Positions 25,455 to 33,537 of a stretch of 64,000 nt of DNA are shown one piece after another. This stretch comes from Bacillus sp. DTU_2020_1000418_1_SI_GHA_SEK_038 (GTDB lineage Bacteria > Bacillota > Bacilli > Bacillales > Cytobacillaceae). A model generated the notes under the pieces. That model ran no database searches, had not been told where the DNA came from, and worked only from the letters and a program-made list of their open reading frames with translations. The stretch covers positions 1,426,001-1,490,000 of the forward strand of contig NZ_CP135435.1 in assembly GCF_032341175.1 (NCBI RefSeq), written 5' to 3'. Every line of letters starts with the position of its first letter. The first letter of the stretch is position 1. Position numbers and translations under genes: made by a program.

Positions 25455-25997
25455 TCATTTTTTGTGCAGCAATATTTCAATTCCATCATCATTCTCTTCA
25501 ATATATGAACAATTCGGTGCGAAAAGCACATTCTTTACACAAATAAAATCGGAGAGACATAGTCCAACATGATAAGCTAGAATGATGGTAAAATAATGTA
25601 AATAATGAGGGTACATATAACAAGCAAAAATCAAAATACTATTAATTACGATAAAAGGTGCAAAAAGCGCAAAAATAAATTGCCATTTTGAAATCGGTTC
25701 AAAAACCTTTATTTGAATGAAAGGTAAAAAGCCATATTTTAATGATAATTCCTTTTTTACTTTATTTACGTGGTGTGCTAATGGTAAAAAGTGAAAAAGT
25801 TTATGAAGCGGGTAAATAAGCAAGAGACCAAGAATTAATAAGTAAAAATAATTGTCATGGTATGAATGTGCCTTAAATAAAAACTGCGCAGGCACATATA
25901 CAAAAATAAATGTCAGTAACATAGTTAATGAAGACAAAATGAAAAGTCTTTGTGAGCCATACTGTCTAGAAAAGTTAATCGTCTTCCATGAATTCAT
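25455..25997 (-). CDS. DUF3267-like membrane protein
   Basis: A 180-residue integral membrane protein with about four hydrophobic helices. After the second helix lies HKLFHFLPLAHH, at the place where DUF3267 putative zincins normally carry an HExxH-type motif; here the acidic residue is absent. Position between prsA and yhaI suggests the B. subtilis yhaJ locus, but I leave the symbol out. Function unknown; protease activity looks unlikely from the motif. Confidence 0.6.
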   Translation of the reverse strand: MNSWKTINFSRQYGSQRLFILSSLTMLLTFIFVYVPAQFLFKAHSYHDNYFYLLILGLLLIYPLHKLFHFLPLAHHVNKVKKELSLKYGFLPFIQIKVFEPISKWQFIFALFAPFIVINSILIFACYMYPHYLHYFTIILAYHVGLCLSDFICVKNVLFAPNCSYIEENDDGIEILLHKK

Positions 25998-26274
25998 GGT
26001 ATCATACCTCCATAAGGAGAAAATAGTTCTTGAAGGAATATTGAAATTAAAATAGAAATCTTTGCAGGAAAAGATTCTTCTAAAATCTTTTTCTTCAAAC
26101 TTACTAAGATACTTTACGCTTAATGTTTAAAAAAATCAATAGGAAAAAAACATGGATTTTGTCGAATTGTGGTACGGTTTATGTTTAAATAATAGATGAT
26201 TAAAAACTAGAGGCAGTTGGTCTAGACTGCGTGCGATAGCGGTATAAAACACAGTCAGGGGGAATAGGGAAGTA

Positions 26275-26610
26275 ATGGATATAAATGAGGTAATGAAAAG
26301 AATGAATAAGTTAGAATATCACCAGAAGCTTTTATTAAAGGTAATTGAAAATAGAAATTTGGAATTTTTTAAATTAATTGTTGAAAAGTCGTTAACTGAA
26401 AGGGAAGTTAAAGATTTCTTCAGACTTTGTGAAGAATTGAGCATGGAATTAGAAGAACAAAAAGCGGAAGGGTTTGTCTACTTTCATCCGCTTTACAATA
26501 AATTTAAATATGGCTTACATAAGAATCTTGAACCTAAGGAAGTTGTCCAAGCATGTTTAGCACAAGGTTTATTTTCTTCTCTGATGTCCGAATTTGTGAA
26601 ATATCCTTAA
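26275..26610 (+). CDS. yhaI: YhaI, DUF1878 helical protein
   Basis: A 111-residue all-helical soluble protein (MDINEVMKRMNKLEYHQKLL start; FVYFHPLYNKFKYGLHKNL near the end), matching the short YhaI/DUF1878 family of unknown function. It begins at ATG with AGGGGGAATAGGGAAGTA upstream. It is convergent with scoC, and the two stop codons are only a few bases apart, so there is no separate terminator between them. Order yhaI-scoC-yhaH is as in B. subtilis. Confidence 0.82.
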   Translation: MDINEVMKRMNKLEYHQKLLLKVIENRNLEFFKLIVEKSLTEREVKDFFRLCEELSMELEEQKAEGFVYFHPLYNKFKYGLHKNLEPKEVVQACLAQGLFSSLMSEFVKYP

Positions 26611-26613
26611 AGA

Positions 26614-27189
26614 TTATACTGATTCCTGAAGAGTGCTTTCATTTTTCAGCAGCTTTCCATCTTCCTCTATGAAATCATTTTCAATATTATTAAATGATTT
26701 TTCAAAAATCTCCATAAAGTCCTCTCCATATATATTTCTCACTATAGCCATAATTTCAATGATTTCTGGAAACTTTCCATAAAGCTCTCTTAAAGGTCTT
26801 GCTCCTGAGAACACTGCATATTGATCTGGGTCGTATGTCTCCATTAATTGCAATAAAACATTTTCGCCTTCTTCAGTAATCTGGATATACGTATTTCTTT
26901 TGTCGCTTTCCTTTTTTGAAAATTTTAGTAAACCGCGCTCTTCAAGCTTTTTGGAGAAGTTAAATGCTGTTGATACATGCATTACCCCAAACTTAGCCAC
27001 ATCAGAAATAGATGCCCCTTTTAAGTGATAGGCAATCCATAATATATGGTGCTCATTGATGTTTAAATCAAAGGGCTTAATCCATTGCTGCCAATCTTTT
27101 TCGATGGATTTCCATAAGGCTTTACTAAGTTGAGCAACTCTTTGGCTGAAAATCATCGCTTCCTTCATTGAATACATTTTTTCTGTCAT
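26614..27189 (-). CDS. scoC: ScoC (Hpr), MarR-family transition-state regulator
   Basis: A 191-residue MarR-type winged-helix repressor controlling exoprotease, motility and sporulation genes in B. subtilis. The DNA-binding core is nearly invariant with the known protein: [20 protein letters not shown], then [20 protein letters not shown], then the wing [14 protein letters not shown]. The start at ATG 27189 follows AGGTGA at 7-8 nt; a GTG at 27201 is also in frame but overlaps this site. The C-terminal acidic tail differs from B. subtilis. Confidence 0.95.
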   Translation of the reverse strand: MTEKMYSMKEAMIFSQRVAQLSKALWKSIEKDWQQWIKPFDLNINEHHILWIAYHLKGASISDVAKFGVMHVSTAFNFSKKLEERGLLKFSKKESDKRNTYIQITEEGENVLLQLMETYDPDQYAVFSGARPLRELYGKFPEIIEIMAIVRNIYGEDFMEIFEKSFNNIENDFIEEDGKLLKNESTLQESV

Positions 27190-27424
27190 AAAACTATTCA
27201 CCTACTTTTCTAGTTCTCTATATTCATTATGCCAATAAAGTAAAAATTAATAAAGAAAAAAATTTACTAAATTTTTAGAAATTACTTCTTATAGCTATTT
27301 TTCTTCAAGGTAATGAAACAACTAATGATTTCTTGAAAAAATTTTTTCGAAACTAAGGACAAACTTAAAAAATGAAGGTTGGGCAATGTCACTTTATTAA
27401 TATATTTATTTTCGGCTTAAAATG

Positions 27425-27467
27425 AAAAAATCCTTCTTTTTATTAAAATAAAAAAGGATTTTTTTTG
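27425..27467 (-). terminator. Terminator downstream of yhaH
   Basis: AAAAAATCCTTCTTTTT faces AAAAAAGGATTTTTTTT; on the minus strand the hairpin ends in a long U run. Confidence 0.8.
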
Positions 27468-27473
27468 AAATGA

Positions 27474-27842
27474 TTATTTTTTATAATTTTTGAGATCTAA
27501 ACTATTTTCTAGATCTGAAATAGCCTCTTCAATCACATGAATTTCCTTATGAAGGATTTGCTGGTTGGATTGGATATCTCGCTTCCATTCATCAACCATC
27601 GTTATCACATCTGATGAAAATTCAGCAATGATGACTTTACCTTCTTTACTGGCTCTTACAGCCGTATCCTTTAAATCAATGATCTGACTTTTCAGTTCAG
27701 CCATTTGTTTCTGTATATTTTTTACATTTTCTATTAAATTTTGTCTCGTTTCTTTTCCGGAATTTGGTGCTGTTAATAAAGTACTAATTCCTGAAGCAGA
27801 ACCGCCAATAAAAAAACCGATAAGTAATGATTTTGCTTTCAT
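27474..27842 (-). CDS. yhaH: YhaH, YtxH-domain protein
   Basis: A 122-residue protein with an N-terminal glycine-rich membrane segment (LLIGFFIGGSASGISTLLTAP) followed by the YtxH-type GKETRQNL and a long coiled coil. YtxH-family proteins belong to general-stress responses in Bacillus, but their molecular role is unclear. GAGGTGATAAA lies upstream of the ATG. Position beside scoC matches B. subtilis yhaH. The gene ends at a strong terminator. Confidence 0.8.
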   Translation of the reverse strand: MKAKSLLIGFFIGGSASGISTLLTAPNSGKETRQNLIENVKNIQKQMAELKSQIIDLKDTAVRASKEGKVIIAEFSSDVITMVDEWKRDIQSNQQILHKEIHVIEEAISDLENSLDLKNYKK

Positions 27843-28073
27843 TTTATCACCTCATAGAATTGCTTATTCCCCTGTTTTTTCGGACACTTCGACTCACTTT
27901 CCCATTAATACCAATTTTACTACGGATTTAAACATATCGACAAAGAATAATGAAAGCCATTTTTATTTTAGTATGAACCAATCATTACTTCCTTTTACAT
28001 ACGAGCAGGGATTGTAGCATAAAGATAAAGAAAAGAGATTATATGCTTGCTATAAGAAAGTGAGGGGGTCCGC

Positions 28074-28265
28074 ATGTCAGGGATAACAACAGGATTTATT
28101 ACAATTGGGGCCGTTCTGATTACCGGTGGCGTATATTTCATGCTAGCTATGAGAAAGCCAGGTTTTTACCCGCCTAAATATATATTGAAAAAAAGAGCAG
28201 CTGCTTTAGGAGCCGGAGGGATTGTTTTAATGTTACTGGGTGCCTTTATGTATAGTTTGCAATAA
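28074..28265 (+). CDS. Hypothetical two-helix membrane protein
   Basis: A 63-residue protein with two hydrophobic helices (ITTGFITIGAVLITGGVYFM and AAALGAGGIVLMLLGAFMY) and a central KPGFYPPKYILKKR loop that should face the cytoplasm. GAGGGGG precedes the ATG at about 7 nt. I do not recognise the family. Its terminator has been split by the IS element that begins 19 bp after its stop. Confidence 0.65.
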   Translation: MSGITTGFITIGAVLITGGVYFMLAMRKPGFYPPKYILKKRAAALGAGGIVLMLLGAFMYSLQ

Positions 28266-28320
28266 AGTAAAAACCCGCTTATTATGAAGTGACCCCAAAA
28301 AGTTAGACACGGTTATTTCA

Positions 28321-29130
28321 TCAGGCAGCTTGAGTAAAATGAGTTCGGTATTGCACCGGACTCATTTTTAATTTTGCCTTCATCCGTTTCGTATTATAGT
28401 AATTGATATATTTTTCTAATTCTAATTTAAAATGTTCTACACTTTCAAATTCCTTTAAGTAGAGGAATTCCGACTTCATAATACCAAAGAAGTTCTCCAT
28501 CACCGAGTTGTCATAACAGTTTCCTTTACGAGACATACTTTGTACAATGCCCCTGGACTCAAGCGCATGCCGATATTTCTTCATTTGATAATGCCAGCCT
28601 TGATCTGAATGCATCAGTAGCTGGTGGTCCTCTGGCAAGCGCACTAAAGCTTTCTCCAACATATCTGAAACTAGTGAATACGTTGGTCTAGAACCAATTG
28701 TATATGTAATTATTTCTCCATTAAACAAGTCTAAAACAGGCGATAAATAGAGTTTTTCACCAAATAATTTAAATTCCGTAATGTCTGTTACCCATTTTTC
28801 ATTTGGGGCATCTGCGGTAAAATTGCGGTCTAATATATTAGGCGCAATTTTACCAACCGTACCTTTATATGATTTATATTTTTTCATTCGCACTAAGCAC
28901 TTTAAACCTAACTCTTTCATGATACGTTGAACCTTCTTATGATTCACTTTTTGCCCACGGTTCACTAGCTCATCACGAATACGACGGTACCCATAACGAC
29001 CTTCGTGTTCTTCATAAATCGCTTTGATTTCCACTTTCAAATCGGCATCTGGATCTGGTTGACCCATTCGCTTCACTAGATCATAATACGTGCTGCGTGG
29101 AATACCAGCGAGTTCCACGAGTGCTTTCAC
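28321..29130 (-). CDS. IS3-family transposase OrfB (DDE catalytic subunit)
   Basis: A 269-residue frame that carries the DDE integrase core: WVTDITEF (first Asp), LMHSDQGWHY (second Asp) and NSVMENFFGIMKSE (Glu). An HTH_21 region (RYGYRRIRDELVNRGQ) precedes the core. It begins at GTG, but the frame is open further upstream into orfA, so translation may occur as an OrfAB fusion through a -1 shift in the A-rich GGAAAAATC stretch near 29169-29177. The slip site is inferred and not a perfect heptamer. Confidence 0.92.
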   Translation of the reverse strand: MKALVELAGIPRSTYYDLVKRMGQPDPDADLKVEIKAIYEEHEGRYGYRRIRDELVNRGQKVNHKKVQRIMKELGLKCLVRMKKYKSYKGTVGKIAPNILDRNFTADAPNEKWVTDITEFKLFGEKLYLSPVLDLFNGEIITYTIGSRPTYSLVSDMLEKALVRLPEDHQLLMHSDQGWHYQMKKYRHALESRGIVQSMSRKGNCYDNSVMENFFGIMKSEFLYLKEFESVEHFKLELEKYINYYNTKRMKAKLKMSPVQYRTHFTQAA

Positions 29131-29156
29131 CGGATATTTATGCCTTAATTCATAGA

Positions 29157-29675
29157 TTACTTGCGCTTTGTCTTGTTTGGTGATTTTTCCTTGTTTTGAA
29201 CTAAGGCATTCAACTTTTTTAAATACTCGTTTTCCATTTCCAGTTGTTTAATACGTGCTTCAAGTGCTTCAGTAGAGCCTTTGACCGGTTCTGGTTTAGG
29301 TTGTTGATTGGATTCCTTTTTCATGGATAAACGCCCCTTTTTCTTTGATTGAAGGGCATCAAATCCTTGTGTTTCAAATAGTTTTCTCCAAGCAATAATT
29401 GTTGAAGGGGCAGGAATCCTAAATATCGCTGCCGTTTCATTTAAGGACGTACCATGTTCAATCATGTAATTTAATACGTCTAGTTTAAACTGTTGTGTGT
29501 AATTTTTACAAGGCTTAATAAAAGCTTCAACACCATTATATTCGTATTGTTTGACCCATTTTAGGATTGCTTTATGATCGGTCCCTAAAGATTTAGCTAT
29601 TTCAGATGAACTCTCACTTCCATTTAAATAGCGTTGAACTGCTTTTAATTTATCTTCTGTAGTAAATTTGGCCAT
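29157..29675 (-). CDS. IS3-family transposase OrfA (helix-turn-helix subunit)
   Basis: A 172-residue protein with two helix-turn-helix segments (SSEIAKSLGTDHKAILKWVK and LNETAAIFRIPAPSTIIAWR) and a C-terminal coiled coil (EALEARIKQLEMENEYLKKL) typical of the IS150 group. GGAGGTGCAG lies upstream of the ATG, just inside the terminal repeat. OrfA binds the ends and, fused with OrfB, makes the active transposase. Confidence 0.92.
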   Translation of the reverse strand: MAKFTTEDKLKAVQRYLNGSESSSEIAKSLGTDHKAILKWVKQYEYNGVEAFIKPCKNYTQQFKLDVLNYMIEHGTSLNETAAIFRIPAPSTIIAWRKLFETQGFDALQSKKKGRLSMKKESNQQPKPEPVKGSTEALEARIKQLEMENEYLKKLNALVQNKEKSPNKTKRK

Positions 29676-29787
29676 AGAAAAACTGCACCTCCAATTGTTA
29701 GATGGTGTCTAACAATTGGGGTGCAGTTCATTAATGAAGCGGGTTTTTGTTTCACGTTATTAATCAATAAGCTTACCATCTGCGCCA

Positions 29788-30321
29788 TTATTTTGTAACA
29801 ACGACTGTTGAATCATTTAGTTTTGTTCTCTTCACAATTGAAAGCGCCACTGGATATAGAACAACCATTACGATCGTATTAACTGCAGCTGTTGGCAAAA
29901 CAACTGCTGCGAATAAAGCAGTGAATGGTCCAGGCAAACCGACGATAAATAAAGCTGACGATAAGAATACAATCCCAGATACAATCGTACACACCGCTGT
30001 AAGAATGGCAGCACTAACAATGGACTTTTGGAATTTCTTTAAAGCTAAGAATAATCCTAAGAATACAAATGCAGTAATCGGTTTATCAATGATATTTGGA
30101 ATTAGGCCACCAGGGAATGTAGTTGTTAAACCAGCTATAATTCCTGTTACTAAACTAAGAAGCAACACACTCTTTTTATTTGGAAAAAGAATAATTCCAA
30201 TAAACATCATTGTTAACATCATATCTGGCTTCATTCCAAAAAAGAATCCCGGAACAACTGCATGCAATACTGTCCCCATCCCAACTAAAAGGGCTAGGGC
30301 TACAAGATTTTTCGTATTCAT
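29788..30321 (-). CDS. trpP: TrpP, tryptophan transporter
   Basis: A 177-residue membrane protein with five hydrophobic helices, matching the Bacillus TrpP (YhaG) family, which carries tryptophan across the membrane. GMKPDMMLTMMFIGIILFP and the following NKKSVLLLSLVTGIIAGL are family-like. The leader has a train of (T/G)AG triplets overlapping the ribosome binding site, as in B. subtilis, where TRAP blocks trpP translation when tryptophan is abundant. Its former bidirectional terminator is split by the IS element. Confidence 0.92.
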   Translation of the reverse strand: MNTKNLVALALLVGMGTVLHAVVPGFFFGMKPDMMLTMMFIGIILFPNKKSVLLLSLVTGIIAGLTTTFPGGLIPNIIDKPITAFVFLGLFLALKKFQKSIVSAAILTAVCTIVSGIVFLSSALFIVGLPGPFTALFAAVVLPTAAVNTIVMVVLYPVALSIVKRTKLNDSTVVVTK

Positions 30322-30352
30322 TTCTCATCTTCTCCTCTGCTATACTAAGCTA
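30285..30352 (-). promoter_or_regulatory. TRAP-binding triplet array over the trpP start
   Basis: On the minus strand TAG, TAG, TAG and GAG triplets are spaced by exactly 2 nt (30352-30335), followed by two more GAGs around the ribosome binding site. Three TAGs lie within codons 7-13 (30302-30300, 30296-30294, 30287-30285). Nine triplets in all fit a TRAP target that hides the ribosome binding site and start. Confidence 0.8.
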
Positions 30353-30361
30353 TTAATATTT

Positions 30362-30417
30362 GTTTCTTCTGCAGTGCACTCGTTGCCTGCAGCAAGAAAC
30401 TTGCACTTATTATACCA
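30362..30417 (-). promoter_or_regulatory. trpP promoter and 5' leader hairpin
   Basis: An extended -10 (TGGTATAAT, 30417-30409) is followed by an imperfect hairpin, GTTTCTTGCTGCAG with CTGCAGAAGAAAC (30400-30362). It precedes the TRAP triplets, reminiscent of the 5' stem-loop in trp leaders. Confidence 0.6.
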
Positions 30418-30450
30418 TACATTGATTTATATTAAAGAGTAATTTTTCAG

Positions 30451-31533
30451 TTAATAATTATTTTTAAATGTTTTCATAAACTTCGCAAGCTGCTCAACAT
30501 GTTCAACTGGGATAGCGTTATAAATCGACGCACGGCAGCCTCCAACAGAACGGTGTCCGTTCAAGCCAATGAAGCCAGCTTCTTTAGCTTGCAGGAGGAA
30601 ACTTTTTGAAGCTTCCTCATCTTTTAAATTAAAGGTAACATTCATCTTGGATCTGCAGTCTCTCTCAGCGTGTCCAATATAGAATCCTTCACTTTCGTCT
30701 ATACAATCGTAAAGGATTTTCGCTTTCTCTTCGTTTCTCTTCTCGATGACTGGCAATCCGCCCTCTTGCTGGACCCACTCAAGGACAAGCTTTAACAAAT
30801 AGATGGCTAAGGTTGGAGGTGTGTTGTAAAGAGAATTATTTTTTGCGAAAGTATTGTAATTAAGCATGGTTGGCAGTGAACTATTTGAATGGGAGAGGAG
30901 TTCTTTATTCATAATCACAACTGTAACTCCGGATGGTCCCATGTTTTTTTGTGCCCCGGCATATATAAGATCGAAATCCTCAATATTGATTGCTTTACTT
31001 AAAATATCACTAGACATATCAGCAATTAAAGGAACTTCCTTATTGGAAGGAAATTGACTCCACTGAGTGCCATAAATCGTATTATTGCTTGTAATATGAA
31101 GATAAGCTGCTTCCTTTGAAAGCTCAATGTCATGACCAGTAGGTATGAAACGATAATTTTCATTCTTACTTGAGGCAGCCACATGAGTTTGCCCAATTTT
31201 TTCGGCTTCCTGTAATGCTTTGTCAGCAAAAACACCAGTTAAAACATAATTTCCTACCTTTCCTTCTGTAATCAAATTCATTGGAACCATTGAAAATTGC
31301 AGACTTGCTCCGCCTTGAAGGAACAGAACTTCAAAACTGTCTGGAATCGATAGGATGCTTCTTAATAAATCTTGTGCTTTTTGATGAATCGCTTCATATT
31401 CTTTGCTTCTGTGACTTAATTCCATAACAGCCATGCCACTGCCGTTATAATTAAGCCAATTCTTCTCTGCTTCTTGTAAAACTGATATCGGTAGAGCAGC
31501 TGGTCCCGCATTAAAATTAAATGCCCTTTTCAT
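30451..31533 (-). CDS. serC: SerC, phosphoserine aminotransferase
   Basis: A 360-residue class V PLP aminotransferase for serine synthesis (and pyridoxal 5'-phosphate via DXP-dependent routes in some bacteria). It starts MKRAFNFNAGPAALP, has FLQGGASLQFSMVPMNL, the PLP lysine in YAGAQKNMGPSG, and a C-terminal GLNGHRSVGGCRASIYNA. GGAGG lies upstream. It is followed by trpP, which has its own promoter. Position between hit and trpP matches B. subtilis. Confidence 0.97.
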   Translation of the reverse strand: MKRAFNFNAGPAALPISVLQEAEKNWLNYNGSGMAVMELSHRSKEYEAIHQKAQDLLRSILSIPDSFEVLFLQGGASLQFSMVPMNLITEGKVGNYVLTGVFADKALQEAEKIGQTHVAASSKNENYRFIPTGHDIELSKEAAYLHITSNNTIYGTQWSQFPSNKEVPLIADMSSDILSKAINIEDFDLIYAGAQKNMGPSGVTVVIMNKELLSHSNSSLPTMLNYNTFAKNNSLYNTPPTLAIYLLKLVLEWVQQEGGLPVIEKRNEEKAKILYDCIDESEGFYIGHAERDCRSKMNVTFNLKDEEASKSFLLQAKEAGFIGLNGHRSVGGCRASIYNAIPVEHVEQLAKFMKTFKNNY

Positions 31534-31692
31534 AGTAGTCCCTCCAAAAAGAATAAGTTAAGTCGACAATTTGCCTTAACGCTGTAATGAGTTAAAAAGA
31601 TAATCTTATGGTAACAAAAAAAAATCATTTGTACAGAAGGAATTAGGAACTTTCCGAAAAAAATATAAAAATGTGACAGTTGAAAAAATATA

Positions 31693-31728
31693 AAAAGGGC
31701 CTTCCAAAATGTTGGAAGAGACCCTTTA
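31693..31728 (-). terminator. Terminator downstream of hit
   Basis: On the minus strand AAAGGGTCTCTTCCAA pairs with TTGGAAGGCCCTTT, followed by TTATATTTTTTC. Confidence 0.8.
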
Positions 31729-31753
31729 AGTTCGTGGATAATTATACTCTTTT

Positions 31754-32182
31754 TTATTTCGTTCCGATTCTACTATTAATTCCTTTTGCTATTTCTTGTA
31801 AAGCCTCTGGGCTATATTCAGAATTATGTGTTTTCCAGACAGCGCCAAAGCCATCTCCTTTGCCATAACGTGGGATTAGGTGCATATGGAAATGGAATAC
31901 TTCCTGCCCAGCGTCCTTGCCGTTATTCTGCAAAATATTCATACCTAAAGGTTCGCAATCCTCTTTAATTGCATTTGCAATTTGCGGAACTGCTTCAAAA
32001 AGCGTTCTCGCTGTTTCAGCATTCATATCAAAAATATTTTCATTATGTATTTTTGGTATTACTAATGTATGCCCTTTTGTTACCTGGCTAATATCAAGAA
32101 AGGCTAATACATGCTCATTTTCAAACACCTTTGCTGAGGGAATCTCTCCATTCACAATTTTGCAGAAAATACAATTGCTCAC
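31754..32182 (-). CDS. hit: Hit, HIT-family nucleotide hydrolase
   Basis: A 142-residue HINT-type protein that hydrolyses nucleoside phosphoramidates. An N-terminal CIFCKIVNGEIPS holds a CxxC pair. The histidine triad is HFHMHLIPR near residue 100, preceded by GKDAGQEV. GGAGTG lies upstream of the ATG. It is divergent from ecsA, as in B. subtilis, but separated from it by an unusually structured 614-bp gap. Confidence 0.95.
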   Translation of the reverse strand: MSNCIFCKIVNGEIPSAKVFENEHVLAFLDISQVTKGHTLVIPKIHNENIFDMNAETARTLFEAVPQIANAIKEDCEPLGMNILQNNGKDAGQEVFHFHMHLIPRYGKGDGFGAVWKTHNSEYSPEALQEIAKGINSRIGTK

Positions 32183-32246
32183 TTAAAAACACTCCTTCTC
32201 CCATGATTATTCATATTTTACCTATAATACCATAATTAATAAACGG

Positions 32247-32280
32247 ATAAAAGGCAGGATCCGCTAAGGGATCCCGCCTT
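32247..32280 (-). terminator. Terminator closing the three-module array
   Basis: AAGGCGGGATCC and GGATCCTGCCTT pair with a 6-nt loop on the minus strand and are followed by TTATCC. There is no T tract on the plus strand, which gives the array a direction. Confidence 0.8.
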
Positions 32281-32660
32281 CATGAAGGGGATTGCTTCTA
32301 TTAAATACGTTTCTAATTCAGGTCATTCCCTTTGATAAACACCTCATTTATTGAATGATTGTGTTTACTTTTAGAGAGATGCGATCATTGTTCAAGCTGA
32401 CCATCCCCAATTCTTTATAAGTTTTTGCTAAAACGTATAAAGCTGGATATTGTCTTTAACAAACACCTCATTTTTTAAGTGTAGTGTTGTTATTCGCTTT
32501 GATCTTCTTGGTTAATTAGAACATTGCCCAATGTAACCATCCCCTTATTTTTAAACGTTTGAAGCTTAGCCTATATTGAAATGTTCATTGTCTGCGACAG
32601 ACACCTCATTTCAAAATTTGATAATTCTTTAAGTTATCAAATAGCTTGTTTCCCCTTCAT
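32250..32660 (-). ncRNA. Candidate structured RNA of three repeated modules
   Basis: No convincing conventional gene is present in the 614-bp hit-ecsA gap. Read on the minus strand it has three related modules about 110-140 bp apart. Each has a GGGGA block (32655-32649, 32544-32537, 32408-32401) and an exact AAATGAGGTGT (32611-32601, 32473-32463, 32349-32339). Modules 2 and 3 extend this to GGGGATGGTYA...TTGRRCAATG and TTTRTYAAAGRSAAT. Ends of each module are partly complementary, and a strong terminator closes the array. No promoter could be fixed. It might instead act from the plus strand as the ecsA leader. Confidence 0.5.
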
Positions 32661-32796
32661 AAATTAGAATACCCGCATGGGATTTTCATATACATGTTTT
32701 AGAAAAGATTTTTTAATAAAATGGATGAGCAAATTGGACAATTGGAGCAAGTGTTTTTTACAATGGGGATAGTAAATAGGGAAGGACGTTTTTAAC

Positions 32797-33537
32797 ATGG
32801 CTCTTTTGCAAATTGAAAATGTGACGGGCGGATACACGAAAAATCCCGTGTTAAAAGATATATCTTTTGAGGTATATGAAAAAGAACTTGTTGGTTTAAT
32901 TGGTTTAAATGGTGCCGGAAAAAGTACAACGATTAAGCATGTGATCGGGTTAATGGAGCCGCATAGCGGATCAATCACAATAAATGGAAATAGATTTCAT
33001 CAAGATAAGGAAGCATACCGAAAGCAGTTTACCTTTGTGCCAGAAACACCGATATTATATGATGAATTGACTTTAGAAGAACATCTGAAAATAACAGCGA
33101 TGGCCTATGGGTTGAAACGCGAGGATTATATGGAAAGGGCGGACAAGCTTCTTAAGGAATTCCGCATGGAAAAAAGGCTTAAGTGGTTTCCTGCTCACTT
33201 TTCAAAAGGAATGAAACAAAAGGTGATGATCATGTGTGCTTTTTTAGTTCAGCCGGACCTTTATATTGTCGATGAACCTTTTGTCGGGCTTGATCCGCTT
33301 GGTATTCAATCCCTTCTTGATTTAATGAAGAAAATGAAAGAAAACGGTGCGGGAATATTAATGTCCACTCATATTTTGGCAACTGCGGAAAGATATTGTG
33401 ACCGCTTTGTCATATTACATGAGGGAAAGATTCGGGCAAAAGGTACATTAAATGAACTAAGGGAGCAGTTCTCTATGCCGGAAGCTACATTAGATGATAT
33501 TTATATTGCGCTTACAAAGGAAGAAAATTATGTTTGA
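32797..33537 (+). CDS. ecsA: EcsA, ABC transporter ATPase
   Basis: A 246-residue ATPase of the Ecs transporter, known in B. subtilis to affect competence, secretion and RasP-dependent intramembrane proteolysis. It has Walker A GLNGAGKST, the signature FSKGMKQK, Walker B LYIVDEPFVGLD and the switch HILATAE region. GGAAGGACG is upstream of the ATG. Its last codons overlap ecsB by 8 nt. Confidence 0.95.
   Translation: MALLQIENVTGGYTKNPVLKDISFEVYEKELVGLIGLNGAGKSTTIKHVIGLMEPHSGSITINGNRFHQDKEAYRKQFTFVPETPILYDELTLEEHLKITAMAYGLKREDYMERADKLLKEFRMEKRLKWFPAHFSKGMKQKVMIMCAFLVQPDLYIVDEPFVGLDPLGIQSLLDLMKKMKENGAGILMSTHILATAERYCDRFVILHEGKIRAKGTLNELREQFSMPEATLDDIYIALTKEENYV

Larger units (their letters stand above)
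28285..29730 (-). mobile_element. IS3-family (IS150-like) insertion sequence
   Basis: A complete 1446-bp element. Imperfect 26-bp terminal inverted repeats (20 of 26 positions agree) begin TGAAGTGACCCCA at the left and TGAACTGCACCCC when read inward from the right, both ending GTTAGACAC. A TTA duplication flanks it (28282-28284 and 29731-29733). It carries orfA and orfB on the minus strand with all catalytic residues. Both genes look intact, so it may be active. It sits in the loop of a former terminator. Confidence 0.93.
28270..29747. terminator. Bidirectional terminator split by an IS element
   Basis: The left arm AAAACCCGCTT (28270-28280) and right arm AAGCGGGTTTT (29737-29747) form an 11-bp stem once the IS and one TTA copy are removed, with a 7-nt loop ATTAATG. 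It would have served both the upstream plus-strand gene and the convergent trpP. The IS now separates the arms by 1.4 kb. Confidence 0.8.

Noticed and set aside
29169..29177. Canonical programmed frameshift heptamer in the IS element
   Set aside because: The stretch is GGAAAAATC and not an A6G or AAAAAAG heptamer; a -1 shift is plausible there but is only mentioned as inference.
32664..32978. A 104-residue minus-strand frame across the ecsA start
   Set aside because: It is the complement of the conserved EcsA Walker A region and has no site; it is a shadow.
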